Source: Prochlorococcus sp. AG-418-G18
GTDB lineage: Bacteria > Cyanobacteriota > Cyanobacteriia > PCC-6307 > Cyanobiaceae
Assembly (NCBI GenBank): GCA_003214215.1
Contig: QCLX01000001.1
Coordinates: 1-64,000 of the forward strand
Reading direction: 5' to 3'
DNA: 64,000 bases
Positions 48,820 through 56,664 of the stretch are shown here, one piece after another (the stretch's first letter is position 1; every line of letters starts with the position of its first letter). The position numbers were made by a program, and so were the translations under genes. The notes beneath the pieces are model-generated. The model was not told the origin of the DNA. It did not search any database and saw only the letters and a program-made list of their open reading frames with translations.

Positions 48820-50487
48820 TTAGCGCTTAAGTTTTTCTAAACGTGAGCCTTTTCTCATACTTAATTGGCACTTTATCCAATCAATACATATTGGTAGTGC
48901 AAAAAAAAGTGGCAGTAATGCAAAATTATTTTGTTTATTGGTTACAAGTAAAGCAGATGCAATTGATAAGCTTCCTATAAGAATTGAATGGCCTAAAGTT
49001 TTTTGCGCAGTAAACATTTTTTTGAATTGCCTATCAGACTCTCCCATTCTTATTTGCAATTGTAAATCGCCCTGCTCTAATCTTTCTAAACTTTCATCTA
49101 TTCTTTTGGGAATGCCAACAGCTTTCGATCCTAGTTCGCCCACTTGCCTTCCAAATTGGTTAATTAAATCGTTGGGAGTTTGATTATTTGAAGTCATAAG
49201 TTCTATTAAATAAGGCTTGGTAACTGATACAAGGTTAAACCCTGGATCAAGTATTCTACCAACTCCTTCAAAAGTTGATAAAGCTCTCATCACAAAGATT
49301 AAATCTACTGGTAATTGAAATGGTGTTTCATAAACAAGTTCGTATAAATCTCCAGATAATTTTTCAATAATATTTGGACTAAATGGTGGAGTTAAGGCTT
49401 CTTTAAGCATCAATCTGACTAATCTTCTTACTGGTCCTACATCAATATCTTTTGAAATTAGCCCAGCTTGTTGTAATTGACTGACAAGTGATGAGGCGTC
49501 TCTTAGAGCAGCAGCCTTAACCATACCCCCTAATCTTGTTTGAAGATTATTAGAGATATTGCCCATCATTCCAAAATCATAAAAAATCAATTTACCTTCA
49601 TTTGATACTGCAAGATTACCTGGATGAGGGTCTGCATGAAAAAAACCGTAATTTACTAATTGTTTTAAATAACTGATGGCGCCTATTTCTGCGATTTTAG
49701 GTAAATCAATTTCTTGTAATTGTAATTTTTCTAAATCGCTTATTTTTGTTCCTTCTAGATAACTTAAACAAAGAACTTTTTCACTGCTCATATCCCAAAT
49801 TACTTCAGGAACTTCAACATTTTCATCATCAAGAAATTGTTGTCTAAATCTTGCTGCATATTGTGCTTCACAATTAAAATCAAGCTCCTTCATGAGAACT
49901 TTCCTACACTCTTTAGCAATCTCAACCCAGTTTCTACCTCGACTCCAATTCTTATTTTTCTGCAATAATCCTGCTATTTGCTGCATTATGCCCAAATCTA
50001 TAATAAACAATTCTTTTAAATTGGGTCTTTGAACTTTAAATACTACTTTCTTACCATCTTTTAAAGTCGCCCTATGGACCTGAGCTAGTGATGCTGATCC
50101 AACCGGATCACATATTATTTGATCTATTTCATTAAACTTTGATCCTAGTTCTTCTTTTATAGTTTCTTCAACTTGCGCAAATGAAAAATTAGGAACTTGA
50201 TCCTGCAATTTAGACAATTCTTGTATCCAAGTATTAGGAATTAAATCAGGTCTCGCTGATAATAATTGTCCAATTTTAATAAATGCTGATCCAAGCTTTA
50301 TTAATCGATTAGTAAACCACCTAGCTCTTTTAATTTGGACCCTACTTTTTTCATTATTCTTGTTTTGGAAAATTGTAAATCTAATATTATCTATCCATAA
50401 ATTTATTAAAAGCGAAATCAGAGTTATCCAAATAAGAAAGGCCCTCTTCAATTTTTTTAAACGATAATAAAGAATGTGATAACTCAT
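48820..50487 (-). CDS. ABC1/UbiB-family protein kinase-like
   Basis: A 555-residue member of the ABC1/ADCK/UbiB family. The KxGQ motif is KIGQLLSARPDLIP (about 71-84), the Ala-rich loop GSASLAQVHRATLKDG (about 125-140), then VFKVQRPNL with the ATP lysine, FFHADPHPGNLAV (about 285-297) and YDFGMMG. The C-terminus has one hydrophobic region (about 500-535), so it is probably membrane-bound. Roles in quinone or lipid synthesis are common for the family; the substrate here is unknown. Coupled to the preceding small gene by a 4-base overlap. Confidence 0.92.
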   Translation of the reverse strand: MSYHILYYRLKKLKRAFLIWITLISLLINLWIDNIRFTIFQNKNNEKSRVQIKRARWFTNRLIKLGSAFIKIGQLLSARPDLIPNTWIQELSKLQDQVPNFSFAQVEETIKEELGSKFNEIDQIICDPVGSASLAQVHRATLKDGKKVVFKVQRPNLKELFIIDLGIMQQIAGLLQKNKNWSRGRNWVEIAKECRKVLMKELDFNCEAQYAARFRQQFLDDENVEVPEVIWDMSSEKVLCLSYLEGTKISDLEKLQLQEIDLPKIAEIGAISYLKQLVNYGFFHADPHPGNLAVSNEGKLIFYDFGMMGNISNNLQTRLGGMVKAAALRDASSLVSQLQQAGLISKDIDVGPVRRLVRLMLKEALTPPFSPNIIEKLSGDLYELVYETPFQLPVDLIFVMRALSTFEGVGRILDPGFNLVSVTKPYLIELMTSNNQTPNDLINQFGRQVGELGSKAVGIPKRIDESLERLEQGDLQLQIRMGESDRQFKKMFTAQKTLGHSILIGSLSIASALLVTNKQNNFALLPLFFALPICIDWIKCQLSMRKGSRLEKLKR

Positions 50488-50801
50488 TTAATTTTATTAT
50501 TTATATTTTTATTAAAGAGATCAATTTGTTTATTGATACCTTCAATTTCATTTAAAGCTTTTTTTATTTTGGGATCTTGATCAGTATTTGCAGACTCATT
50601 TTCTTGAATATTTTCGGCTTTTTCCAGTCTTGATGCTTCTTCGATTATGGATTCTTTTAAACTATCAAATTCTTTTTTGATAATTTCTGGAGCATCCTGA
50701 GCAATAATAGTTGCTTCTTCAATTTTTTCAACCAATATTTCGTTTAATTTTTCGGTTACTTTCTTAATGGCAGCTTTTAAAAGGTAATCAGAGTTGGTCA
50801 T
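50484..50801 (-). CDS. Small coiled-coil protein upstream of the ABC1 kinase
   Basis: A 105-residue, highly charged protein with predicted helical coiled-coil character (KKVTEKLNEILVEKIEEATI, then a Glu/Ile-rich tail ending NKQIDLFNKNINNKIK). No cysteine motif, no membrane segment. Its stop overlaps the start of the ABC1-type kinase by 4 bases, so the pair is translated together and may be partners. Family unknown. Confidence 0.75.
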   Translation of the reverse strand: MTNSDYLLKAAIKKVTEKLNEILVEKIEEATIIAQDAPEIIKKEFDSLKESIIEEASRLEKAENIQENESANTDQDPKIKKALNEIEGINKQIDLFNKNINNKIK

Positions 50802-51055
50802 GAAAAATATAATGTTTCAACGGCAATTGATTTTTCGATATGACCTAATAATAGATCAATACAGAACATTTCACGTAACTGATCATTTTGATAATTAATT
50901 TTTTATGTTTTTCCTATGTAAGTTTGTTTCTATATTAAGCTTTTTTCTCTTTTTTCTTTTAACTTATATCTATATAAAGGTTCAGGTATTTACTTTTAAA
51001 ATATCTTCTAACCAAGAACTCATCTAATTAACTACAAAAAAGGAGTTTTTAAAAA
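50802..51055. other. Divergent intergenic region upstream of the flavoprotein gene
   Basis: 254 bases. The right end carries a strong Shine-Dalgarno sequence AAAGGAG (51040-51046), 9 bases before the TTG start of the flavoprotein. A 40-codon hydrophobic ORF (50905-51027) is listed separately. The rest is AT-rich; no RNA gene or repeat is recognised. Confidence 0.5.
50905..51027 (+). CDS. Candidate small hydrophobic ORF, 40 codons
   Basis: ATG 50905 to TAA 51027 would encode a 40-residue peptide with a single membrane-spanning stretch (VSILSFFLFFLLTYIYI, about 8-24) followed by a short polar tail ending NQELI. There is no clear Shine-Dalgarno sequence. Poly-T DNA gives Phe/Leu-rich frames by chance, so the evidence is weak. 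It ends 28 bases before the flavoprotein start. Confidence 0.25.
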   Translation: MFFLCKFVSILSFFLFFLLTYIYIKVQVFTFKISSNQELI

Positions 51056-52012
51056 TTGGAAATCATTGAGTCAGATGTAGTTATTATCGGAGGAGGCCCG
51101 GCCGGATGTACTTGCGCACTTTATACATCTCGTTCAAACTTAAAGACAGTAATTTTAGATAAAAATCCATCTGTTGGCGCCTTAGCAATAACGCATCAAA
51201 TAGCTAATTATCCAGGTGTTCCGGTTGATATAAGTGGAGAGAAATTACTTACTCTAATGAGAGAACAGGCTGTGCAATACGGCACAGATTATAGAAGAGC
51301 GCAAGTGTTTGGAATAGACGCTAGTGGAGAATGGAAAATGGTTTATACGCCCGAAGGAACTTTTAAAGCTAAAGCACTTGTACTTGCAAGTGGAGCCATG
51401 GGTAGGCCTGCATCATTTAAGGGCGAAGCTGATTTTCTTGGCAAAGGAGTAAGTTATTGTGCTACATGTGATGGAGCTTTTTATAAAAATAGAGAAGTTG
51501 CCGTTGTTGGAGTGAACAAGGAGGCAATTGAAGAGGCAACTGTTCTAACTAAATTTGCATCAACTGTGCATTGGATTACATCAAGTGATCCTAAATCAGA
51601 TAATGAAGAAGCTATGGAATTGATGGATAATTCAAATATAAAACATTGGAGTAGAACAAGATTATTGGAAATATTGGGCGATGATATGGGTGTGAATGGG
51701 GTTGTTGTAAAAAATAAACAAGAAGAAAATCCTATCAATTTAAATTTAGATGGAGTGTTTGTCTACATGAGTGGTTCAAAGCCAATTACTGATTTTTTAG
51801 GGGATCAAATTGCTTTAAAAGAAGACGGAGGAGTTATTGTTGATGACTTTATGTCTACAAACTCTGATGGAGTATGGGCTATTGGAGATATAAGAAATAC
51901 ACCATTTAAGCAAGCCGTAGTTGCGGCTTCTGATGGATGTATTGCTGCAATGTCAATTGATAGATACTTAAATAGTCGAAAAAATATAAGAGTAGATTGG
52001 ATTCATTCTTGA
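51056..52012 (+). CDS. Thioredoxin-reductase-like flavoprotein with altered NADPH site
   Basis: A 318-residue low-molecular-weight TrxR-type protein. The FAD loop is VIIGGGPAGCTCALYTSRS (about 9-27), and the redox pair is CATC at residues 135-138 (SYCATCDGAFY). The NADPH-binding motif normally GGGDSAxEEA reads VVGVNKEAIEEA (about 149-160), and the usual HRRD phosphate clamp is WITSSDP. Both changes argue against NADPH use. This resembles ferredoxin- or otherwise-linked, pyridine-nucleotide-independent TrxR relatives described in cyanobacteria (FFTR and DDOR groups, from memory). TTG start with a strong AAAGGAG. Confidence 0.85.
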   Translation: MEIIESDVVIIGGGPAGCTCALYTSRSNLKTVILDKNPSVGALAITHQIANYPGVPVDISGEKLLTLMREQAVQYGTDYRRAQVFGIDASGEWKMVYTPEGTFKAKALVLASGAMGRPASFKGEADFLGKGVSYCATCDGAFYKNREVAVVGVNKEAIEEATVLTKFASTVHWITSSDPKSDNEEAMELMDNSNIKHWSRTRLLEILGDDMGVNGVVVKNKQEENPINLNLDGVFVYMSGSKPITDFLGDQIALKEDGGVIVDDFMSTNSDGVWAIGDIRNTPFKQAVVAASDGCIAAMSIDRYLNSRKNIRVDWIHS

Positions 52013-52034
52013 AAATAAATATTGCTTCTTTAAT

Positions 52035-52316
52035 TTAAAGGGGTGTTGCTTCAGAAATATAAGCAACTCCTCCGTAGTAGCTTAAATCGTCCCTAATGTT
52101 ATCTCTCATTTTATCTATTAATTCTTGCTCACAAAAAACAATTACATGAGCATTTGCTCCTAATCCTGTAAATTCCATATCTTCAGTTACAACTCTTTCA
52201 GGCCCTCTGCCTGTGGCGTGTTTCATAACTGTATATCCAGGAACATTAGCTTTTTCTAATGTTTTAATGATTGCATCTAGTTCTCTTTCGCTAAATATCA
52301 AGTCTAATCTTTTCAT
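52035..52316 (-). CDS. sbtB: PII-like carbon-sensing protein SbtB
   Basis: A 93-residue PII-superfamily fold: beta-alpha-beta starting MKRLDLIFSERELDAIIKTL, T-loop region HATGRGPERVVTEDMEFTG (about 38-56), ANAHVIVFCEQELID and the B-loop-like DDLSYYGGVAYISEA. It follows sbtA by two bases, the classical SbtB position; in Synechocystis it binds cAMP/AMP and SbtA. The C-terminal CGPxGC R-loop seen in the Synechocystis protein is absent here, since the sequence ends at EATPL. Third gene of bicA-sbtA-sbtB. Confidence 0.9.
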   Translation of the reverse strand: MKRLDLIFSERELDAIIKTLEKANVPGYTVMKHATGRGPERVVTEDMEFTGLGANAHVIVFCEQELIDKMRDNIRDDLSYYGGVAYISEATPL

Positions 52317-52318
52317 TT

Positions 52319-53317
52319 CTATAAAGGGGAAAATGGGATAATGGTATTTACTAAACTCATATATATGGGAATGCCAAGAACTATATTGAATGGGAAAGTT
52401 AGACCTAGTGTAGTTGAAATATAATAACTAGATTTAGCTTCTGGAACTGTCATCCTCATCGCTGCAGGAACTGCTAAATAAGAGGCGCTTGCACATAAAA
52501 CCACAAATAAAAGTGCGTTGCCAGGCCCTAAAGATAAAAATCTTGCAACGAAAACACCAATAAATGCGTTAAACAAAGGCATAAAAATGGCAAAGCCAAT
52601 CAAGAACGAACCCGCATTCTTCAGTCTCGGCAATCTTTGAGCAGCGACTATTCCCATATCTAACAAGAAGAAGCATTCTGCTCCATAGAATAATTGTCCA
52701 GTAAAAGGCTCCATTTTTGCAATCCCTGAGGGATTACTGGAAGCAGTGAGAAATCCTACAATTAAGCTTGAGAGCAATAAATAAACTGATCCATTCAATA
52801 GTGATTCGTGTAATATTGCGCTTAGATGCATTTTTCTTGATTTTGGTCTATTTTGGGGAGCTGCAAATTTCACAAGTAATAATCCAACAATTATTGCAGG
52901 AGATTCCATCAAAGCTAAGGCGCCAACCATAAACCCATCAAAGGCTATTTTTTGACTTTCCAAAAAACTTTCTGCGGAAATAAATGTAACAGCACTAATT
53001 GAACCGTATGCTGCTGCTATTGCGGCCGAATTAAAGACATCAAACTTAAATCTTAATATTAAGAATCCAATCAGCGGGATTACAAGTGACATCAGTATTG
53101 CAGCACTTAAAGTAGGCAATACTTGATCTGTAAAACCACTTTTCTGTATCTCTATACCTCCTTTAAAACCAATAGCTAGTAGTAGATATAGGGAAAAGAG
53201 TTTTGGTAATGGAGCTGGTATTTCTAAATCAGATTTAAATAGTACTGATATTGCTCCAATCAAAAAGAAAAGAACTGGCGGGGCTAATACATTTTGCAGA
53301 ATTGGATTTATTTCCAT
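52319..53317 (-). CDS. sbtA: Na+-dependent bicarbonate transporter SbtA-like
   Basis: A 332-residue membrane protein with about ten hydrophobic segments, matching the SbtA (DUF897) family that imports HCO3- with Na+. Recognisable regions: PVLFFLIGAISVLFKSDLE near the start, AAYGSISAVTFISAESFLES (about 94-113) and YISTTLGLTFPFNIVLGIP near the end. At 332 residues it is shorter than Synechocystis SbtA (about 370), largely because the central cytoplasmic loop (KFAAPQNRPKSRKM) is small. It lies between bicA (6 bases) and sbtB (2 bases). Confidence 0.9.
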   Translation of the reverse strand: MEINPILQNVLAPPVLFFLIGAISVLFKSDLEIPAPLPKLFSLYLLLAIGFKGGIEIQKSGFTDQVLPTLSAAILMSLVIPLIGFLILRFKFDVFNSAAIAAAYGSISAVTFISAESFLESQKIAFDGFMVGALALMESPAIIVGLLLVKFAAPQNRPKSRKMHLSAILHESLLNGSVYLLLSSLIVGFLTASSNPSGIAKMEPFTGQLFYGAECFFLLDMGIVAAQRLPRLKNAGSFLIGFAIFMPLFNAFIGVFVARFLSLGPGNALLFVVLCASASYLAVPAAMRMTVPEAKSSYYISTTLGLTFPFNIVLGIPIYMSLVNTIIPFSPL

Positions 53318-53323
53318 AAATTA

Positions 53324-54976
53324 CTAGACTATTTCATTTAGAGCAGTTTCTAAAGCTTCTTTTCTTGTTTCAATAATGCCTTCAACTCCAAACTTAGCTA
53401 ATCTTTCTTTTACTTTTTCATTAGCACCAGCAACAAATGCTTTTCTGGAATTATTTTTTGCTTCTTGCATCATATCCTCTATTGCTAGAGTCGCAGTAAC
53501 TCCAAGTCGTGGAACATCAGTGATATCTAATATCAAAACTTTGTAGTTTCTTACAAGCATCATTCTCTCAGATATGCCTTTAGCTGCTCCAAAACTAAGA
53601 GGTCCTTTAAGTCTAAATAGCATTACCTCGCCTGAACATCTATCTAGAAGTGCTTTTTCATCAGCAGGCAAAGCATTTTTTCCTTGATCATCTTCTGATA
53701 AAGGATTATCCTCATCCATACCTTCTAGTTGAGTTTCGGTAATTGAATCAATAGTGAGCATATTTGCTATGAATACACCGACTAAAACTGCCCAAATTAA
53801 ATCCCAAAAAACAGTCATTAAAAGTACGCCGTACATTACTACTGATGTTTTTAAAGATAATTTGTGAGCCCTCCTCAAAAATCCCCAATCAATAATATCT
53901 AGGCCTACTTTTATAAGAATTCCTGCTAACAATGCAGTTGGTATTTGCTCAGCTAAAGGTCCTGCACCAACTAAAACTATCAATAACACAACCGAGTGAA
54001 CCATACCAGAAATTGGAGTTGATCCTCCAGATTTAACATTTATAACTGTTCTCATGGTTGCTCCTGCTCCAGGTAAACCTGAAAACAGACCTGCAACAGC
54101 ATTTCCTATTCCTTGACCAATAAGTTCTCTATCAGAATTATGTTTTGTTTGAGAGATATTGTCTGCTACTAGAGATGTCAGTAAAGAGTCAATTGCGCCA
54201 AGTACTGCTAGGACTAATCCTGCTTTGAAAATAATTGGGAAATATTGATTAAAACTTGGGAAATTTAAAGATGGAACTCCCCTTGGGATTTCTCCAATTC
54301 TATCAATAGCTCCATCTCCAAAAATTAATATTGATATTGGGGTAACTATCAATAGGGCCAAGAGGGGAGAAGGAACCCACTGACTTATTTTTCTAGGAGT
54401 AAGAAATACTATACCTAGTGTCATTATTGCTACTCCTATAGCAGCACCATTGGGCTGGAAATTTGAAAATACAGTCGTTAAAGATTCGACTACTCCACCT
54501 CGAGTGCTAATTCCAAGTAATGGTCCAATCTGAAGCGCAATGATTATAACTCCAATACCAGACATAAATCCTGAAACAACAGAATATGGAACTAAAGTAA
54601 TGTATTTACCTAATTTTAAAATTCCGAATAATATTTGCAGTAAGCCGCCAATGACTACCGCTGCCATAACTAAAGGTAAAATTTGTCCTGCAGAAAGATC
54701 TCTTGGAACCCCTACTGCTGCTAAGCCTGCTACTACACCTGCAACAGTTACACTCATGGGACCGGTAGGTCCACTAACTTGAGCAGGTGTTCCGCCGAAT
54801 AATGCTGCTAAAAAACCAACTACTACTGCTCCATATAGTCCATAAATTGCTCCGCCAGGTCCTAACGCAGCATTACCAAAAGCAAGAGCGAGAGGTAGAG
54901 CAACCACTGCGGCTGTGATGCCTCCAAGAATATCGCCTCTTACATTTTTTAGATGAAATCCATTAATTATTTTCAA
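53324..54976 (-). CDS. bicA: SulP-family transporter, BicA-like bicarbonate carrier
   Basis: A 550-residue SulP protein: about 12 membrane segments (1-400), then a C-terminal STAS domain (about 440-550, with GEVMLFRLKGPLSFGAAKG and YKVLILDITDVPRLGVTATL). TM1 region GDILGGITAAVVALPLALAF (about 14-33) and GLFSGLPGAGATMRTVINV are SulP hallmarks. Neighbouring sbtA and sbtB suggest bicarbonate rather than sulfate. TTG start at 54976 with AAAGGAG six bases upstream. First gene of the operon. Confidence 0.88.
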   Translation of the reverse strand: MKIINGFHLKNVRGDILGGITAAVVALPLALAFGNAALGPGGAIYGLYGAVVVGFLAALFGGTPAQVSGPTGPMSVTVAGVVAGLAAVGVPRDLSAGQILPLVMAAVVIGGLLQILFGILKLGKYITLVPYSVVSGFMSGIGVIIIALQIGPLLGISTRGGVVESLTTVFSNFQPNGAAIGVAIMTLGIVFLTPRKISQWVPSPLLALLIVTPISILIFGDGAIDRIGEIPRGVPSLNFPSFNQYFPIIFKAGLVLAVLGAIDSLLTSLVADNISQTKHNSDRELIGQGIGNAVAGLFSGLPGAGATMRTVINVKSGGSTPISGMVHSVVLLIVLVGAGPLAEQIPTALLAGILIKVGLDIIDWGFLRRAHKLSLKTSVVMYGVLLMTVFWDLIWAVLVGVFIANMLTIDSITETQLEGMDEDNPLSEDDQGKNALPADEKALLDRCSGEVMLFRLKGPLSFGAAKGISERMMLVRNYKVLILDITDVPRLGVTATLAIEDMMQEAKNNSRKAFVAGANEKVKERLAKFGVEGIIETRKEALETALNEIV

Positions 54977-55199
54977 AGATGCTCTCCTTTAAATAAACAC
55001 TTAACTAGAAGATATTATCTCTTAATGACGTAAATTTGTGAAAAATGAAGTTTGTGCAAAATATTTTTGTAACTTTTTTTCTCTTATTTAGATAAATTTT
55101 AGTTAATTTTCCTGAACAAAAGGATTCTCTGATTGATTTAAGTGTGAGGTGAGCGATTAATGTATTAAATAAATATTTTTTAATTTAAATAATATTCAA
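54977..55199. other. Divergent intergenic region, bicA / hemB
   Basis: 223 bases between divergent genes. It contains the strong bicA Shine-Dalgarno sequence (minus strand, AAAGGAG at 54986-54992) and AT-rich DNA on both sides. No repeat with clear symmetry and no RNA gene are recognised. The only ORFs are 16 codons or fewer. Confidence 0.5.
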
Positions 55200-56201
55200 A
55201 TGAATTCGATTATTCGTCCAAGAAGATTAAGAAGGTCTGAGGCAATCAGAGAAATGGTAAGAGAAAACCATTTAAAAGCTTCGGACTTTATATATCCATT
55301 ATTTATTCATGAAAAAGATTTTAAAGAGGAAATTTCGGCAATGCCAGGAACTTTTAGATGGGATATAAACGGCTTAATAAAGGAGGTCACTAGGGCATGG
55401 GAATTGGGAATTAGGTGTATTGTTCTTTTTCCAAAAATAAACGATAGCTTAAAGACTGAAGATGGAGCAGAGTGTTTTAATGAAGACGGTTTAATTCCTA
55501 GAGCTATTCGAATATTAAAAAAAGAGATTCCAGAAATGGCAATAATGACAGATGTTGCATTGGACCCTTACTCGTGCGATGGACATGATGGCTTAGTTGA
55601 TGAAACTGGAAATATATTGAATGATGAAACGATTGAAATTTTAAAAAAACAAGCTTTAACTCAAGCTGTAGCTGGAGCTGATTTTATTGGCCCTAGTGAC
55701 ATGATGGATGGGAGAGTTGGAGCAATTAGGAATGCTCTTGATAGTGAAGGATTTAATGATGTAGGTATTATTAGTTATACAGCTAAATATTCATCTGCTT
55801 ATTATGGTCCGTTTAGAACTGCTTTAGATTCGGCTCCTAGAGAAAATAGTAAGAAAATAATTCCAGACAATAAGTCTACATATCAAATGGACCCTGCTAA
55901 TTCAAAAGAGGCTTTAATTGAATCTGCATTGGATCAGTATGAAGGAGCTGATATTTTGATGGTAAAACCAGGAATTTCATATTTGGATATTGTTTATAGA
56001 CTAAGCACATTTTCAAATAAGCCCATAGCTGCATACAACGTTAGTGGGGAGTACTCAATGGTAAAGTCTGCTGCCATGAAAAACTGGATTAATGAAAAAG
56101 ATATTGTGTTAGAAACTTTGCTTAGTTTCAAAAGAGCAGGAGCAAAACTGATACTCACTTATCATGCTTGCGATGCATCTCAATGGTTGCAGGATAATTA
56201 A
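55200..56201 (+). CDS. hemB: Delta-aminolevulinic acid dehydratase (porphobilinogen synthase)
   Basis: Condenses two 5-aminolevulinates into porphobilinogen for heme and chlorophyll. 333 residues. The two active-site lysine regions are GIISYTAKYSSAYYGPF (about 195-211) and ADILMVKPGISYLD (about 250-263). The metal loop DVALDPYSCDGHDGLV has Asp and not the Cys-rich zinc pattern, pointing to the Mg2+-dependent type usual in cyanobacteria and plastids. It starts a plus-strand run with glyoxalase, mutS2 and obgE. Confidence 0.97.
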   Translation: MNSIIRPRRLRRSEAIREMVRENHLKASDFIYPLFIHEKDFKEEISAMPGTFRWDINGLIKEVTRAWELGIRCIVLFPKINDSLKTEDGAECFNEDGLIPRAIRILKKEIPEMAIMTDVALDPYSCDGHDGLVDETGNILNDETIEILKKQALTQAVAGADFIGPSDMMDGRVGAIRNALDSEGFNDVGIISYTAKYSSAYYGPFRTALDSAPRENSKKIIPDNKSTYQMDPANSKEALIESALDQYEGADILMVKPGISYLDIVYRLSTFSNKPIAAYNVSGEYSMVKSAAMKNWINEKDIVLETLLSFKRAGAKLILTYHACDASQWLQDN

Positions 56202-56263
56202 AAACTCATTATTAACAAAAATTTGGTTTATTCTTAGATTAATAATAAATTAACTACTTTGTT

Positions 56264-56650
56264 TTGAAGTTATCACAAGAAGTAAATAGGATTGGTCACA
56301 TCGCACTTAGAGTAGAGAATCTCGAAAGGGCCAAATCTTTTTATATTAAGCTTGGTATGAATTTAGTTTGGGACGATAAAGATTGGTCTTATTTAGAAGC
56401 TGGTAAAGGGAAAGATGGACTTGCTTTGTTAGGCCCTAGCTACAAAGCTGCGGGGCCACACTTTGCTTTTCATTTTGAAAATAAAAAAGAAGTGGAAAAT
56501 ATTCAAAATGATTTAAAGAATTCTGGTGTAAAAGTTGGTCCTTTACATGAACATAGAGATGGAACAGCATCTTTTTATATGAAGGATACTGAAGGAAACT
56601 GGCTCGAGATGCTTTATGTTCCTCCTGAAGGGATTCAATCGAATGTTTGA
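56264..56650 (+). CDS. Glyoxalase/VOC-superfamily protein
   Basis: A 128-residue single-domain VOC protein: IGHIALRVENLERAKSFYIK (about 10-29) gives the first metal histidine and EDxxW-type core, and HFAFHFENKKEVENIQND and the end WLEMLYVPPEG complete the fold. The typical lactoylglutathione lyase glutamate pattern is not obvious, so lyase activity is not assured. The start is TTG 56264. mutS2 follows with the TTG alternative start overlapping its stop. Confidence 0.85.
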   Translation: MKLSQEVNRIGHIALRVENLERAKSFYIKLGMNLVWDDKDWSYLEAGKGKDGLALLGPSYKAAGPHFAFHFENKKEVENIQNDLKNSGVKVGPLHEHRDGTASFYMKDTEGNWLEMLYVPPEGIQSNV

Positions 56651-56664
56651 TTCTTTTTTTTTGT

